A stretch of DNA of 40,220 nt from a bacterium (GCA_025774205.1 JALGWK010000002.1:1-40220), one strand, 5' to 3'. Shown: positions 29,268 through 38,276, counted from the stretch's first letter. The notes: generated from the letters alone by a model not told the origin. Numbers and translations: made by a program.

Positions 29268-30100
29268 AACTCGGGCGCTTCGGCGATCCCTTCCCGGCGT
29301 TCGGTGGCCCGTCTCTCCTTCGGCAGGAGACCGACCGGCTTCTGGTGCCGCCGCTTGCCGAGTCGGATGTAATCCCAGACCAGTTCGCGCTTCATCAACT
29401 GGATGGCGCGGGCGGGATCGACTCCCTTCGGACAGACCGCCGAGCATTCTCCGGCGTAGTGACAGCGCCAGGGACCGATCTCGCTCGAGAGGATCTTCTT
29501 CCGTTCCTTGAAGGCGCCGTCCCGGGTGTCGATCAGGTAGCGGTAGCCCTGGGTCAGCGGCATCGGGCCGCTGTAGATATCATCGGTCGCGAGCGTCGGA
29601 CAGGCCGCCATGCAACAGCCGCACTTGATGCAGTAGGCGAACTGCAGGTAGGCGGTCAGGTCGTCGGGATCCTGCCAGTACTGGTCGGTCGGTTCGAGAA
29701 CTTCCTCGACGTCCTCGCGGATGATGCGGGTGTTCAGCTTCAGATGTTTCTCCAGCATCGGGGCGAGGTCGGGCACCAGATCGCGGACGATATCGAAGTT
29801 GGGCAGGGGGGCCACCATCAGGATTTCTTTCGTCAACTCCCGGACCTGGGTGTGACAGGCCAGGTGGGGCTTGCCGTTCAGTAGCATGCCGCACGAGCCA
29901 CAGACACCCATCCGGCATGAGGAACGCCAGGCCAGGGTCGGATCAAGGTGTTCCTTGATGTACCACAGCCCGTCGAGTACCACCATGCCCGGTCCGCAGG
30001 GGACCGTGAAATCCTCGAAATACGGTTCATCATCCCTGGCAGGATCGTAGCGCCTGACACGGAAGATGTAATTCTGAAGCTGTTCAGTCTCGTTGCTCAT
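29228..30100 (-). CDS. sdhB: Succinate dehydrogenase/fumarate reductase iron-sulfur subunit
   Basis: 290 residues from the ATG at 30100, with GGAGG 7 nt upstream. [2Fe-2S] ligands Cys62, Cys67, Cys70 and Cys82 (SCRMGVCGSCGMLLNG, then HLAC); [4Fe-4S] motif Cys157-x2-Cys160-x2-Cys163 ending Cys167-Pro (CIKCGCCMAACP); [3Fe-4S] motif CHYAGECSAVCPKG. It carries electrons from the flavin of SdhA to quinone at the membrane anchors. Last gene of the leftward sdhA-C-D-B unit. Its last codons and terminator are duplicated at 26768-26870. The C-terminal tail beyond about residue 250 (KKRRHQKP-type basic stretch to PAEQP) is a longer extension than in many SdhB. Confidence 0.95.
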   Translation of the reverse strand: MSNETEQLQNYIFRVRRYDPARDDEPYFEDFTVPCGPGMVVLDGLWYIKEHLDPTLAWRSSCRMGVCGSCGMLLNGKPHLACHTQVRELTKEILMVAPLPNFDIVRDLVPDLAPMLEKHLKLNTRIIREDVEEVLEPTDQYWQDPDDLTAYLQFAYCIKCGCCMAACPTLATDDIYSGPMPLTQGYRYLIDTRDGAFKERKKILSSEIGPWRCHYAGECSAVCPKGVDPARAIQLMKRELVWDYIRLGKRRHQKPVGLLPKERRATERREGIAEAPEFTIDGAVSPAEQP

Positions 30101-30111
30101 CTTCCGTCCTC

Positions 30112-30501
30112 CTACAGGGCCGCCAGGGCGGTGCTGCGGGCCGCGATCGCCGCCCAGGTTCCGAAGGCGAAGAGGATGACACCGGCGATCACGATCGTCC
30201 GGTTGATAAAGGTCGTCATCCCCGGTGAAGGATTCAGTTCGAGCAGGATGTTCCTGAGTCCGTAGAGGCCGTGGTAGAGGGCGAATCCCAGGAAGAGGAT
30301 ATAGAAGACCACCTGCCCGATGGCCTGCGCCCGGGATGCCACGTTGGCCCAGTCGATCGGACTGCCGCCCTCGGGATTGAACGACTCGAAGTGGAGCAGG
30401 TCGTTCAGGTGCATCCCGAACATGTGCAGCCCGAGGAGGATGATGAGGATGAGCCCGGCCGCCACGTGCCAGGTCCACAATCTGGTGTTATTGCTGATCA
30501 T
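30112..30501 (-). CDS. sdhD: Succinate dehydrogenase membrane anchor subunit
   Basis: 129 residues from the ATG at 30501 (GGAGGG about 9 nt upstream). Three membrane helices: WHVAAGLILIILLGLHMFG, QVVFYILFLGFALYHGLYGL and IVIAGVILFAFGTWAA. The His residues in the first two helices are candidate haem b ligands. Starts 14 nt after the sdhC stop and ends 11 nt before sdhB. Called SdhD from size and position; the C/D distinction is by convention. Confidence 0.82.
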   Translation of the reverse strand: MISNNTRLWTWHVAAGLILIILLGLHMFGMHLNDLLHFESFNPEGGSPIDWANVASRAQAIGQVVFYILFLGFALYHGLYGLRNILLELNPSPGMTTFINRTIVIAGVILFAFGTWAAIAARSTALAAL

Positions 30502-30515
30502 GATTGCCACCCTCC

Positions 30516-30959
30516 TCAATGCCCGGCGGCGATGAAGAAATCCCAGCCGCCGGCCAGAACAACGACCAGAACGAGGATCATCATCACCACCATGAAGGGA
30601 CGCTGGACGTTCAGGGAACTCTTATAGGGATAGATCGGCTGTTCAGCGGGACCGGTCAGCACCCCCAGTTCGATCAGCGCCAGCCGGATTCCGTTCAGCG
30701 CGTGGAAGGCGAAGGCGACGAAGACCAGGTACTCGCCCACCAGGAAGATCGTGCCGGTCACACCTGCCATGGCCCGCTCCCACATCTCCTGGCTGATCGC
30801 CCTGCTGGCGGTCACGAAGATGTGCATCACGAAGTAGAGCAGGATGCCGAGGCCGGTCACTCGATGCAGGGTGTAGAGGTACCGTTCCGGCCCCCACTTC
30901 CCGCCCACAACCCAGCCCTTCAGGCCCAGCTTGTTCGGGTATTGTTTGATCTCAGGCAT
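30516..30959 (-). CDS. sdhC: Succinate dehydrogenase cytochrome b subunit
   Basis: 147 residues. Begins with an amphipathic stretch, then the SdhC signature ERYLYTLHRVTGLGILLYFV with His of HRVTG, then MHIFV, HALNGIRLALIE and a last helix VVMMILVLVVVLAGGW. It anchors SdhAB and binds haem and quinone. AGGAG is 7 nt upstream. The 44-nt gap to sdhA contains a relative of the 27-bp dispersed repeat. Confidence 0.85.
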   Translation of the reverse strand: MPEIKQYPNKLGLKGWVVGGKWGPERYLYTLHRVTGLGILLYFVMHIFVTASRAISQEMWERAMAGVTGTIFLVGEYLVFVAFAFHALNGIRLALIELGVLTGPAEQPIYPYKSSLNVQRPFMVVMMILVLVVVLAGGWDFFIAAGH

Positions 30960-30976
30960 CGTTGTCTCCTGATGTC

Positions 30977-31004
30977 ATGCCTCGATTGCTGCGTGATAGG
31001 GCAT
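30977..31004 (+). repeat. Dispersed repeat, diverged copy 3
   Basis: Matches 22 of 28 positions of 19736-19763, including TGCGTGA followed by AGGGCA. It fills the sdhA-sdhC gap and abuts the sdhA stop codon. Confidence 0.5.
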
Positions 31005-32725
31005 CAGTACTTCCGCTCGACCGGTTTCCAATGCGTGATGGTCACCGGTTTGTAGTCGAGTTCCACTCCTGCTGGCCGTTTCCACGCCAGGGTGTGCTTC
31101 AGCCAGTTCTCGTCATCACGTACGGTGAAGTCCCTCCGGGCGTGGGCGCCGCGTGATTCTTCCCTCGCCAGGCCGCCCTTCAGCATCACTTCGCCCAGTT
31201 CGAGGAGGTTCTCAAGCTCGAGCACGTGGAAGAGGTTGGTGTTGTAGAAGCGGCCGGGATCCTTCAGATGGATGTTCTCGAAGCGGGCCCTGAGTTCCTC
31301 CACCTTATCGATTCCCTGCTGCATGAGTTCACCGGTGCGGAACACACCCAGGCAGTCGGTCATGACCGTGCGCAGTTCGCGGCGGATATCGTACGGGTTT
31401 TCCGGCCCCTTCTGCTGCATGACACCCTCGAAGATCCGGGCCTCTTCGGCTTTCACCTGGTCGGCCGATACCGGCGACAGGTCACCTCCGCCCTGGACGT
31501 AATCGAGCGCCTCTTTGCCGGTGAAGCCCCCCCAGACGAGGCATTCAGCAGTGGAGTTCGTCCCCAGCCGGTTGGCCCCGTGCAGGGAGTGGCAGGCGAC
31601 TTCCCCGGCCGCCCAGATGTTCTCCACCCGGGTCCGGCCGTTGATGTCGGCCTCGATGCCGCCCATGGAGTAGTGGGCCACCGCCCGGACCGGAATCATG
31701 TCGTGGATCGGATCGATGCCGAGGAAACCCATGCAGACCTCACGGATCAACGGCAGCCGGCTGTTGATCCGGTCGGCGCCGAGGTGGGTGAGATCGAGCC
31801 AGACATGGTCGAGCCCGTTCGGTTCATCGATCCCGCGGCCCTCGAGGATCTCGGTCATCTCCGACCGGGAGATGATGTCGCGCGGGGCGAGTTCCATCAT
31901 CCCGGCGGCGTACTTGTCCATGAACCGTTCGCCCTCGGAATTCCGCAGGTACCCTCCCTCACCGCGGCACCCCTCGGTCATGAGGATCCCGGAGGGGACC
32001 AGTCCGGTGGGATGGAACTGGATGAACTCCATGTCCTCGAGCGGGATTACGCCGGTGCGGTAGGCGTGGATAAGACCGTCCCCGGTGACGGTGTGCGAAT
32101 AGGTCGTGAAGGCGTAGATGGCGCCGGCACCGCCGCTGGCGATGATGAGCGCCTTGCCCCGGATCACCTCCATTTCGCCGGAGAAGGCATTGATGGCCGT
32201 GAGGCCGGCGAACCGGCCCTCCTCCATGAGGATACCGGTGACGAAGACCTCGTCGTAGCGGGTGTAATTCGGCCACTTGTTGAGGGTGTCATAGAGACAC
32301 TGCATCTCCATGAAGCCGGTCTTGTCGGCCGCCATGGTCGCTCGCGGGTAGGAGTGACCACCGAAGGGTCGCTGGAGGATCTTCCCCTGTTCATCCCTCG
32401 ACCAGGGGATGCCCCAGTGATCGAGCAGCATGATCTCCTCGGGGCTCTGCTGGACGAACTTGTAGATCACGTCCTGATCAGCCAGGAAGTCCGATCCCTT
32501 TACCGTGTCCCAGGCATGCAGGTCGAAGGAATCGCCTTCCTCCGGGTAGAGGACCCCGGCGGTACCGCCCTCCGCGCACACCGAGTGGGCGCGCATGAGC
32601 TGCACCTTGGAGACCAGGCCCATGTTCACCGAGCCTTCGCTCTTCCGGGCGATCTCCACCGCGGCGCGCAGTCCCGCGAGACCGGTTCCGTACACGATGA
32701 CGTCGTGGATGCGTTCAACTGCCAT
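31004..32725 (-). CDS. sdhA: Succinate dehydrogenase/fumarate reductase flavoprotein subunit
   Basis: 573 residues, full length. FAD-binding [10 protein letters not shown] (Gly13, Gly15, Gly18); covalent-flavin His47 in [30 protein letters not shown]; active-site [24 protein letters not shown] and [12 protein letters not shown]. Oxidises succinate to fumarate (or the reverse). AAGGAG is 9 nt before the ATG. First gene of the unit; gene order A-C-D-B differs from the common CDAB/CAB. With an obligate-looking PFOR in the window, either direction of the reaction is possible. Confidence 0.95.
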   Translation of the reverse strand: MAVERIHDVIVYGTGLAGLRAAVEIARKSEGSVNMGLVSKVQLMRAHSVCAEGGTAGVLYPEEGDSFDLHAWDTVKGSDFLADQDVIYKFVQQSPEEIMLLDHWGIPWSRDEQGKILQRPFGGHSYPRATMAADKTGFMEMQCLYDTLNKWPNYTRYDEVFVTGILMEEGRFAGLTAINAFSGEMEVIRGKALIIASGGAGAIYAFTTYSHTVTGDGLIHAYRTGVIPLEDMEFIQFHPTGLVPSGILMTEGCRGEGGYLRNSEGERFMDKYAAGMMELAPRDIISRSEMTEILEGRGIDEPNGLDHVWLDLTHLGADRINSRLPLIREVCMGFLGIDPIHDMIPVRAVAHYSMGGIEADINGRTRVENIWAAGEVACHSLHGANRLGTNSTAECLVWGGFTGKEALDYVQGGGDLSPVSADQVKAEEARIFEGVMQQKGPENPYDIRRELRTVMTDCLGVFRTGELMQQGIDKVEELRARFENIHLKDPGRFYNTNLFHVLELENLLELGEVMLKGGLAREESRGAHARRDFTVRDDENWLKHTLAWKRPAGVELDYKPVTITHWKPVERKY

Positions 32726-32997
32726 CGATTCTGTCTCCTTTGTATCAACCCTCTGTCGGCCGGGTGGGGTAGGCCGCGTCGACCTGACCCTGGCGGGATC
32801 AGGCGGTGAATCAACCCTACGGCTCTGGGGCGGCAGGGCTTCTTCTATATATCACAGGACAAACGTATCCGAAACTCTCAAACCGCGTTATAGACAGGCT
32901 GGCGTGAAGAAATGTTCGATATGTCAGAATCCGGGACAGCTGCCTGTTATCGCACGCGACTGTTATCGCACGCGACTGTTATTGCTCGAAGCTGTTA
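32726..32997. other. Intergenic region upstream of sdhA
   Basis: No gene seen in 272 nt. Contains an AT-rich patch (TATATATCACAG near 32855) that may hold the leftward sdh promoter, an imperfect hairpin CCTGA...TCAGG near 32785-32805 in the probable leader, and most of the 16-bp tandem array at its right end. Confidence 0.4.
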
Positions 32998-33007
32998 TCA
33001 CTCGAGG
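32944..33007. repeat. Four tandem 16-bp repeats
   Basis: Units at 32944, 32960, 32976 and 32992. The first two are identical (CTGTTATCGCACGCGA); the third reads CTGTTATTGCTCGAAG and the fourth CTGTTATCACTCGAGG. The array runs into the 3' end of the ABC permease gene, whose stop (32998-33000) lies in unit four. Confidence 0.75.
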
Positions 33008-34503
33008 ATGAGAAAGAGAGCCACGGCCATCAGGTTGAGGATCCCGACCACCCACGCGGGGCCTGATGGTCCGACCAGCAGGGAGAATAGGATGGCCACG
33101 AATCCGGCGGCGTAAAGCACCTGCAGGCGACGATGTGACTGGCGGCTGAGCGAGGAGATCTTCTCGAGTCCGACCAGTCCGAGGAGCATCACCGTGACCG
33201 CTTTGAAGATGGTTCCTTCCCATTCGATCGAACTGACAGGCAGGGGAATATCTGTGACGGAATCCAGCCATCCGAAGAGAAGAGCCGCGACAGAAACGAT
33301 CGGTACGATGGTTACAACTGCCAGAAGAAAGCCGGGTAGGACTCTGCCGATGGTCCGCTGGAGCGGCCGGATGGGAATATGCGCGGGTCGCAGTTCGGGG
33401 CCGAGCAGTTCGGCGAAGAGCAGACCGAGCATCCCGGCGCTCATAAGGATGGAGATGACATCGTTACTCAGAGAAGAGGCGTACATCACCCCGGCCAACA
33501 GCAGGAACACCGTCTTCACCTGGGCCCAGAATGGTCGGCGGACCAGCTGATTGGCGCTGCGCCAGGCCACCAGCCCGACCGTACCCCATGAGAGGGGAAA
33601 CGGCTGAAGCCCGAACAGCGGTCTGGTCCGGATCGCCTTGCCGCGGATCTGCCTGATCAGCCGCCAGAAGACGGTCGGGTCGAAGAGTTCTCCGGTCAGG
33701 AACCGGGAGAAGGTGAGGTGACGCAGCTGATTGCGGAGCTGACAGTGGTATCGGAATGAGGGAGGATATCGGTCTGCTATCGATCGGTAGACATCGCCGG
33801 CGGCTCCAACCGCCAGCAGGGGATACCAGATGATGCCGGGAGAGAGGGTCTGGCAGAGGGGTGCGATCGGCCCCCAGGCGGTCCCGGTCATGCCTATCAG
33901 ACACCCTGCCAGTCCTGCGATCTGCCAGCGCCGGCTCCTCGTCCAGCTGTTCAGCTGGTCACGGCGAAGCCAGGCGAGCCATTTCAGAGAGGGAATCGCG
34001 GTACATAGCAGGGCTATTGCCGGAGCTGCTGTCCAGGGCGTCACTCCATACAATCTCTGAGCGAGGAAAAGCCATAATCCTCCGGCGGCCAGTCCGAACA
34101 GGGCATGCAGTGACCAGGTCCTGGTGAAGGATCTCTTCAGTACCTGCCATTCAGGTACAGGGGAGAGGGCCAGGTGGTGCAGTTCCTGACGGTTCAGGGT
34201 GACTGGAGCCGAACGGTTCGGCAGCAGCAGCAGAAGCAGGAAGAGGATGAGGCTGGTGGTCAATACGATCGTGAGAGGTCCCGGATCCAGAGGCGGATCC
34301 TGGAGAGGGATCTTATCGAGTCCGTCGATGAGAAAGGCGACCAGGAAGAGCAGAAAGTAGGCTACGGCACCCCATCCAATAGCATCGCGGATCCACTCCG
34401 CATAGCTCCTGAGCGATCTGCTGAACGCCTCCTGACGAAATTTTCTGATGGTGTTGAGGTCATCTGAACCGGGAAGAGGGGGCTGTGCAGCTTCGGCACG
34501 CAT
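32998..34503 (-). CDS. ABC transporter permease-like membrane protein
   Basis: 501 residues from the ATG at 34503, 4 nt after the ATPase stop. At least ten hydrophobic helices, e.g. VAYFLLFLVAFLI, LTIVLTTSLILFLLLLLL, TVFLLLAGVMYASS and AGFVAILFSLLV, with long basic loops between. The size, layout and pairing with an ATPase resemble EcsB-type exporters, but no definitive motif is visible. Substrate unknown. Its last codons lie in a 16-bp tandem repeat. Confidence 0.7.
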   Translation of the reverse strand: MRAEAAQPPLPGSDDLNTIRKFRQEAFSRSLRSYAEWIRDAIGWGAVAYFLLFLVAFLIDGLDKIPLQDPPLDPGPLTIVLTTSLILFLLLLLLPNRSAPVTLNRQELHHLALSPVPEWQVLKRSFTRTWSLHALFGLAAGGLWLFLAQRLYGVTPWTAAPAIALLCTAIPSLKWLAWLRRDQLNSWTRSRRWQIAGLAGCLIGMTGTAWGPIAPLCQTLSPGIIWYPLLAVGAAGDVYRSIADRYPPSFRYHCQLRNQLRHLTFSRFLTGELFDPTVFWRLIRQIRGKAIRTRPLFGLQPFPLSWGTVGLVAWRSANQLVRRPFWAQVKTVFLLLAGVMYASSLSNDVISILMSAGMLGLLFAELLGPELRPAHIPIRPLQRTIGRVLPGFLLAVVTIVPIVSVAALLFGWLDSVTDIPLPVSSIEWEGTIFKAVTVMLLGLVGLEKISSLSRQSHRRLQVLYAAGFVAILFSLLVGPSGPAWVVGILNLMAVALFLILE

Positions 34504-34507
34504 CGAA

Positions 34508-35194
34508 TCAATCGCTCGCGATCGGTGCCTCTGGTGAAGCAGAATCGTCGGCCAGTTGACCATCGATCAATTCGAGATGATGAATTTTCCGTACCTGCGT
34601 GAAGGGAGTGATCTGGTTCTCCTGGTGGGTGGTGATCAGCACTGTTCCGCCATGCCCGGTGAAGTCGAGGAGCAGGTCGGTGAGGATCGGCTGGGCCAGC
34701 CGGTCAAGACCATCGTACGGTTCATCCAGCATCACCAGGGAGGGCTGGATACCGATCGCGAGAGCCAGCGACAGCTTCTGCTGCATCCCCCGGGAATGAG
34801 TGACCGGGAATTCAACAAGCCGGTCGGCCAGCTGGAAGGCGTCCAGGATGGCAAGGATTCTCTCCTCTGCCTCCGGCCTGCCCCAGGCCCGACTGGCGAA
34901 GATGGCATGCTCGCTGAGGGTGAGGTCTTCGTACAGGACCGGGGCGTCGGGGGAGTAAGTGAAACACGATCGCGCTTCCCGCCGCCAGGCATCGAATCCA
35001 CAGATCGCAACATCCCCGTCATAGGGGAGCAGAGCTGCTACTGCCCGGAGCAGGGTGCTTTTTCCGACTCCGTTCGACCCGACCAACCAGGCGATATCTC
35101 CCTGACCGACAGAGAAACTGATATCTCGAAGAATCGGGATCCCGCCCAGCGTGACCGAAAGTGAGTCGAGCGTCAGTATGCGATCCGCGTCCAC
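34508..35194 (-). CDS. ABC transporter ATP-binding protein
   Basis: 228 residues, GTG start 4 nt after the esterase stop. Walker A GSNGVGKST, signature region SRGMQQKLSLA (a normal variant for Nat/Ecs/Ccm-type ATPases), Walker B LVMLDEP, D-loop GLDRLA and H-loop TTH. The next gene encodes its probable membrane partner. The tight spacing from 37546 leftward suggests one transcription unit: LiaF-like protein, esterase, ATPase, permease. Confidence 0.92.
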   Translation of the reverse strand: MDADRILTLDSLSVTLGGIPILRDISFSVGQGDIAWLVGSNGVGKSTLLRAVAALLPYDGDVAICGFDAWRREARSCFTYSPDAPVLYEDLTLSEHAIFASRAWGRPEAEERILAILDAFQLADRLVEFPVTHSRGMQQKLSLALAIGIQPSLVMLDEPYDGLDRLAQPILTDLLLDFTGHGGTVLITTHQENQITPFTQVRKIHHLELIDGQLADDSASPEAPIASD

Positions 35195-35198
35195 CGTT

Positions 35199-36938
35199 TT
35201 ACCGATACCGCCACGAAGTGATATCGGCCCCCGACGGGGCGTACTCCTCGATGTGGCGGGCCATCTTCCTCAGCAGTTCCACCCCGCGGGGGCCCCAGCA
35301 ATGGGGCGCCAGCGGCTGGAAGACGACTTCTCCCTGGTAGTAGGGAGCCGTCGTCGACTCGAGGAACTCGTGCAGCAGGTGGGTGGCGTTGTTGAGGTAG
35401 TAGGAGTCCATGTCGCCGGTATAGACGTTGATCTTGCCGACCAGCTTCGGACCGAGTTCCGCCCAGTCCCGCTCGAGGATGTACCGGAGATCATAGTTCT
35501 CCCGCCAGAACTCAGCGACCTCGTGATTGATCTCGCCGGTGCGCTTGTCCCAGATCCGCATCGGGTAGCCATCTGGTCCGGCGGGGCCGTAGGTGGCTTC
35601 CCAGATGTCCCACTGCCCGCCCGACCGGGAATTGTCACCCACCACCAGTTCGTACAGGTTCTCGTCCTTCATCATCGAGCTGATGTTGCCGTCGGGGGAG
35701 CGCCGGTTGGGCCTCTCGATCTTCATCCAGCCGCGGTCGAACCAGTAGGCGTTCTCATCCTCGTAAACGTTCACGATCTGGTAACCACGGAAATCGACTC
35801 CGTCGGGACAACTGGCCCAGCAGCCGCCGTAGAAATCAGGATAAAAGACCTGGTGGGCCAGCGCGATCCAGCCGCCGGTGGAGCCGCCCGAGAGTTTGCG
35901 GGCCCACGGCTCCTTGATGATGCGGAACCGTTCCTCCACGGCGGGGATCAGTTCCTGCATGATGGCATCCCCGAAGGGGCCGTTGTTCTCCGAGTTCACG
36001 CCGTAGGAGTCATCGTAGTAGGGAGAGGGGTGCTGCAGGGTGACGGCGATGAAGCGGGGGATGTCCCCGTCGGGCCACTCCGCTGCCAGGTCTTCCTCTG
36101 AAGGCATCCGGGGCGGGCGGGTCGAGAAGTGGCCCTGGATATAGTTGACCGGATAGTGCACACCGGGGTGATCGTGGTACCCCGCAGGCAGGGTAACCGT
36201 CGCGCCGATATAGATCGGATAGCCCCACCACTCGGAGAGGATCCGGCTCTCGATCCTGACGACCTTTGTGAACTCGGTCTCCTCGGGGAGCGGGATCGGC
36301 GGGATCACCTGGTCGCAGAGAAGGTGGATCGTTTCGGTCGCGCCGGGATCGATGGTGACCCTGCGGGGGGCACTGAAGAGGTTCCCCGGGGAACTGCGCC
36401 AGCTCTGCCCCTCCCACTGGTCCATATGGAGCCAGACGGTGTGGCCGTCGGCCCGTTCGAATTCCGTGTAGACGTTAAAGAAGGCCTGAATCCAGTACTC
36501 ACCCGGCGGAATCTCTCCGAAGTCGGCCAGCGGATAGCCGTATACCCCCTCGTCGAAGGTGATCGGCCGATCGGGCCGGAGCCCGCGCACGTTCCGCCCG
36601 AACAGGGGCACGCCGGTCTCGCCCGCCTGCCAGATCGGTCCCTGGCCTCCCCTCCGGCCGCGTCCCTGCTCATCATGACTGATGGCGATGTAGACCCGGC
36701 CGGTCAGCGGCTGAGCCCGAGCGGTTCTTGCGAACGAGACGGTGAAAACCGGCCCCTCCAGCCTGTCGTCGGGCGCGGTGTCGGAGGATTTCTCGCCGGT
36801 GGGTGCCGGCACCGGGGTGGTCCAGTCCGGCGCGGGGGTGGTCCAGTCTGTCGCTGGCACAGTCTCGGTGGCAACCCGTGGAGCGCCGCTCATGAGCGCG
36901 AGGAGAACGACGGTGACGATCATGAAGGTGTTTCTCAT
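35199..36938 (-). CDS. Secreted esterase D-like alpha/beta hydrolase
   Basis: 579 residues; GGAGG 4 nt before the ATG. Signal peptide (MIVTVVLLALMSGAPRVA), then a low-complexity linker with a doubled DWTTP(A/V)P. An N-terminal beta-rich domain (about 60-200: GPVFTVSFARTARAQPLTGR, GEYWIQAFFNVYTEFE) is followed by the hydrolase: VTLPAGYHDHPGVHYPVNYI, nucleophile Ser in LSGGSTGGWIALAH, and a C-terminal APHCWG that supplies a likely catalytic His. Resembles the putative esterase family (Esterase D/IroE-like). Substrate unknown. Its ATG overlaps the stop of the LiaF-like gene (ATGA). Confidence 0.83.
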   Translation of the reverse strand: MRNTFMIVTVVLLALMSGAPRVATETVPATDWTTPAPDWTTPVPAPTGEKSSDTAPDDRLEGPVFTVSFARTARAQPLTGRVYIAISHDEQGRGRRGGQGPIWQAGETGVPLFGRNVRGLRPDRPITFDEGVYGYPLADFGEIPPGEYWIQAFFNVYTEFERADGHTVWLHMDQWEGQSWRSSPGNLFSAPRRVTIDPGATETIHLLCDQVIPPIPLPEETEFTKVVRIESRILSEWWGYPIYIGATVTLPAGYHDHPGVHYPVNYIQGHFSTRPPRMPSEEDLAAEWPDGDIPRFIAVTLQHPSPYYDDSYGVNSENNGPFGDAIMQELIPAVEERFRIIKEPWARKLSGGSTGGWIALAHQVFYPDFYGGCWASCPDGVDFRGYQIVNVYEDENAYWFDRGWMKIERPNRRSPDGNISSMMKDENLYELVVGDNSRSGGQWDIWEATYGPAGPDGYPMRIWDKRTGEINHEVAEFWRENYDLRYILERDWAELGPKLVGKINVYTGDMDSYYLNNATHLLHEFLESTTAPYYQGEVVFQPLAPHCWGPRGVELLRKMARHIEEYAPSGADITSWRYR

Positions 36939-37546
36939 GATTCCTCCACAGGTTCATTCGGAGAGTCGGAAGAGTCGGAAGAGTCGGGAGAGTCATCCGG
37001 AGTCGCTGCCGGCTCATCCTGGAATACCGGCTCGTTCACATCCGGTGCCGGTCTTTCCGGATCCTCGGCCAGGGGGGTGATGACGGGCTGTCGTGGCGGG
37101 CGCAGCAGGATGAGCACGCCGACAACGATCAGCACTGCCGGCCACCAGCGCCAGACCCATTCATTGGCGCTGAGGAACACGATACCGACGGTGAGCAGGA
37201 TGCCTCCCGGGATCAGCAGCCCCGCTTCCTGATCACCCAGAAGGTACATGAAGATGAAACCGGCGCCCGGAGCCATGATGAAGATCGGCCACAGATCCTT
37301 CATATGGTACCAGCCGTACAACTCGCAGTAGAGGAAGAGCAGGCCGGTGATGATCATGATCGTGGCGGGCAGCAGCAGGCCATAATTTTCCCGGTCACTG
37401 ATCCACTGGATGAAGAAAAGGACACCGGCCAGGACGATCAGGAGCGGCCAGAATTCGAACAGGGAAAAATACCCCAGGTTCCCCACGAGGAGAAGGATAC
37501 CCAGGATGATGAGTATGATCCCCGGTCCACGGTGGCGGGCTTTCAT
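36935..37546 (-). CDS. LiaF/DUF5668-like membrane protein
   Basis: 203 residues, GGAGG 8 nt upstream. Helices: GIILIILGILLLVGNLG, FWPLLIVLAGVLFFIQW, YGLLLPATIMIITGLLFL, LWPIFIMAPGAGFIFMYLL, GLLIPGGILLTVGIVFL and WWPAVLIVVGVLILL, the repeated GxxLLxxGxxxL pattern of LiaF-type transmembrane modules. The cytoplasmic tail is an acidic Ser/Asp/Pro run (DDSPDSSDSSDSPNEPVEES). Such proteins often sit in envelope-stress units. Leads the esterase-ABC gene group. Confidence 0.75.
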   Translation of the reverse strand: MKARHRGPGIILIILGILLLVGNLGYFSLFEFWPLLIVLAGVLFFIQWISDRENYGLLLPATIMIITGLLFLYCELYGWYHMKDLWPIFIMAPGAGFIFMYLLGDQEAGLLIPGGILLTVGIVFLSANEWVWRWWPAVLIVVGVLILLRPPRQPVITPLAEDPERPAPDVNEPVFQDEPAATPDDSPDSSDSSDSPNEPVEES

Positions 37547-37648
37547 GATGTGATTCCTCCAGGAAGAAGGCGGTTGAATCCCGAGTATAGCGCCCTGGAA
37601 AGGAACACTCCAGAAGGGACCGGGGGAGAGCGTCTGCCGGGGCGGGAA

Positions 37649-37978
37649 CTACTTCCGGTCGGTGACCTTGACGGCGGTTCCCGATGCGACGACCATCAGC
37701 ATGCTGCCTTTATCACCGATCACCTCGTAGTCGAGATCGACCCCCACCACGGCGTTCGCGCCGACCTGCTCGGCGCGGTGTGTTACCTCTTCGAGCGCGA
37801 TCTTCTGGGCCCGGATCAGTTCCTTCTCGTAGGTGGCGCTGCGGCCGCCCACCACGTCCCGGATACCGGCAAAGAGGTCCTTGAAGATGTTGGCCCCCAT
37901 TATCGCTTCGCCGGTCACGATGCCCTTGTACTCAACGATTGAACGACCTTCGATCTGGGGAGTCGTAGTCAATATCAT
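37649..37978 (-). CDS. YbjQ family protein (DUF74)
   Basis: 109 residues from the ATG at 37978 (GGAG 8 nt upstream). Nearly whole-length match to the YbjQ pattern: [36 protein letters not shown], then [13 protein letters not shown] and [11 protein letters not shown]. Small cytoplasmic pentamer-forming proteins of unknown role, sometimes called heavy-metal-binding. Separated by 102 nt from the LiaF-like gene; may be the first gene of the same leftward unit. Confidence 0.9.
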   Translation of the reverse strand: MILTTTPQIEGRSIVEYKGIVTGEAIMGANIFKDLFAGIRDVVGGRSATYEKELIRAQKIALEEVTHRAEQVGANAVVGVDLDYEVIGDKGSMLMVVASGTAVKVTDRK

Positions 37979-38005
37979 ATGGGTACTCCTGTTACTGAAC
38001 GGCAT

Positions 38006-38276
38006 GACGGTTGTCGATCGATGGACAGTTCATCGATGGATCGGGCTGATATCCGTTACTCATACGTGAATGGTCTCGTCGGCTATCACCGGAAACATCG
38101 TAGATCCCTTGACTGTCTAACAGGCAGATGCCTAGGTTTCAAGGTTCTTCTAGTGTACTGTCAGGTGACAAACGTCGGTCCCGGTGCCGCTCGAATGCGA
38201 CGGTTGTTGCGTGACTGTGCACTTGTTGTCCGGAGTCGGAAGAGTCCGACCGGATCGCCTGAGAGGTGATGATTCC
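38006..38276. other. Intergenic region between ybjQ-like and TPR genes
   Basis: 271 nt without a convincing gene. Holds a short direct repeat (ATCGATGGA near 38018 and 38034), the second exact copy of the 27-bp dispersed repeat, and presumably the divergent promoters of both neighbours; no clear promoter was recognised. Confidence 0.4.
38189..38215 (+). repeat. 27-bp dispersed repeat, copy 2
   Basis: Identical to 19730-19756 over 27 nt. This copy is intergenic, 62 nt before the TPR gene start. Confidence 0.75.

Noticed and set aside
31226-32809. Long plus-strand open frame opposite sdhA
   Set aside because: Antisense shadow of an intact sdhA; Asp/Gly/Val-rich composition without motifs.
32930-33010. 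The 16-bp tandem array as a CRISPR
   Set aside because: Units are directly adjacent with no spacers, and no cas genes are present.
34790-34830. ABC signature reads SRGMQQ instead of LSGGQ
   Set aside because: This is a common form in Ecs, Nat and Ccm-type ATPases, so not a loss of function.
38100-38180. Possible tRNA-like stretch near GGTTTCAAGGTTC
   Set aside because: No cloverleaf could be drawn; acceptor and anticodon stems are missing.
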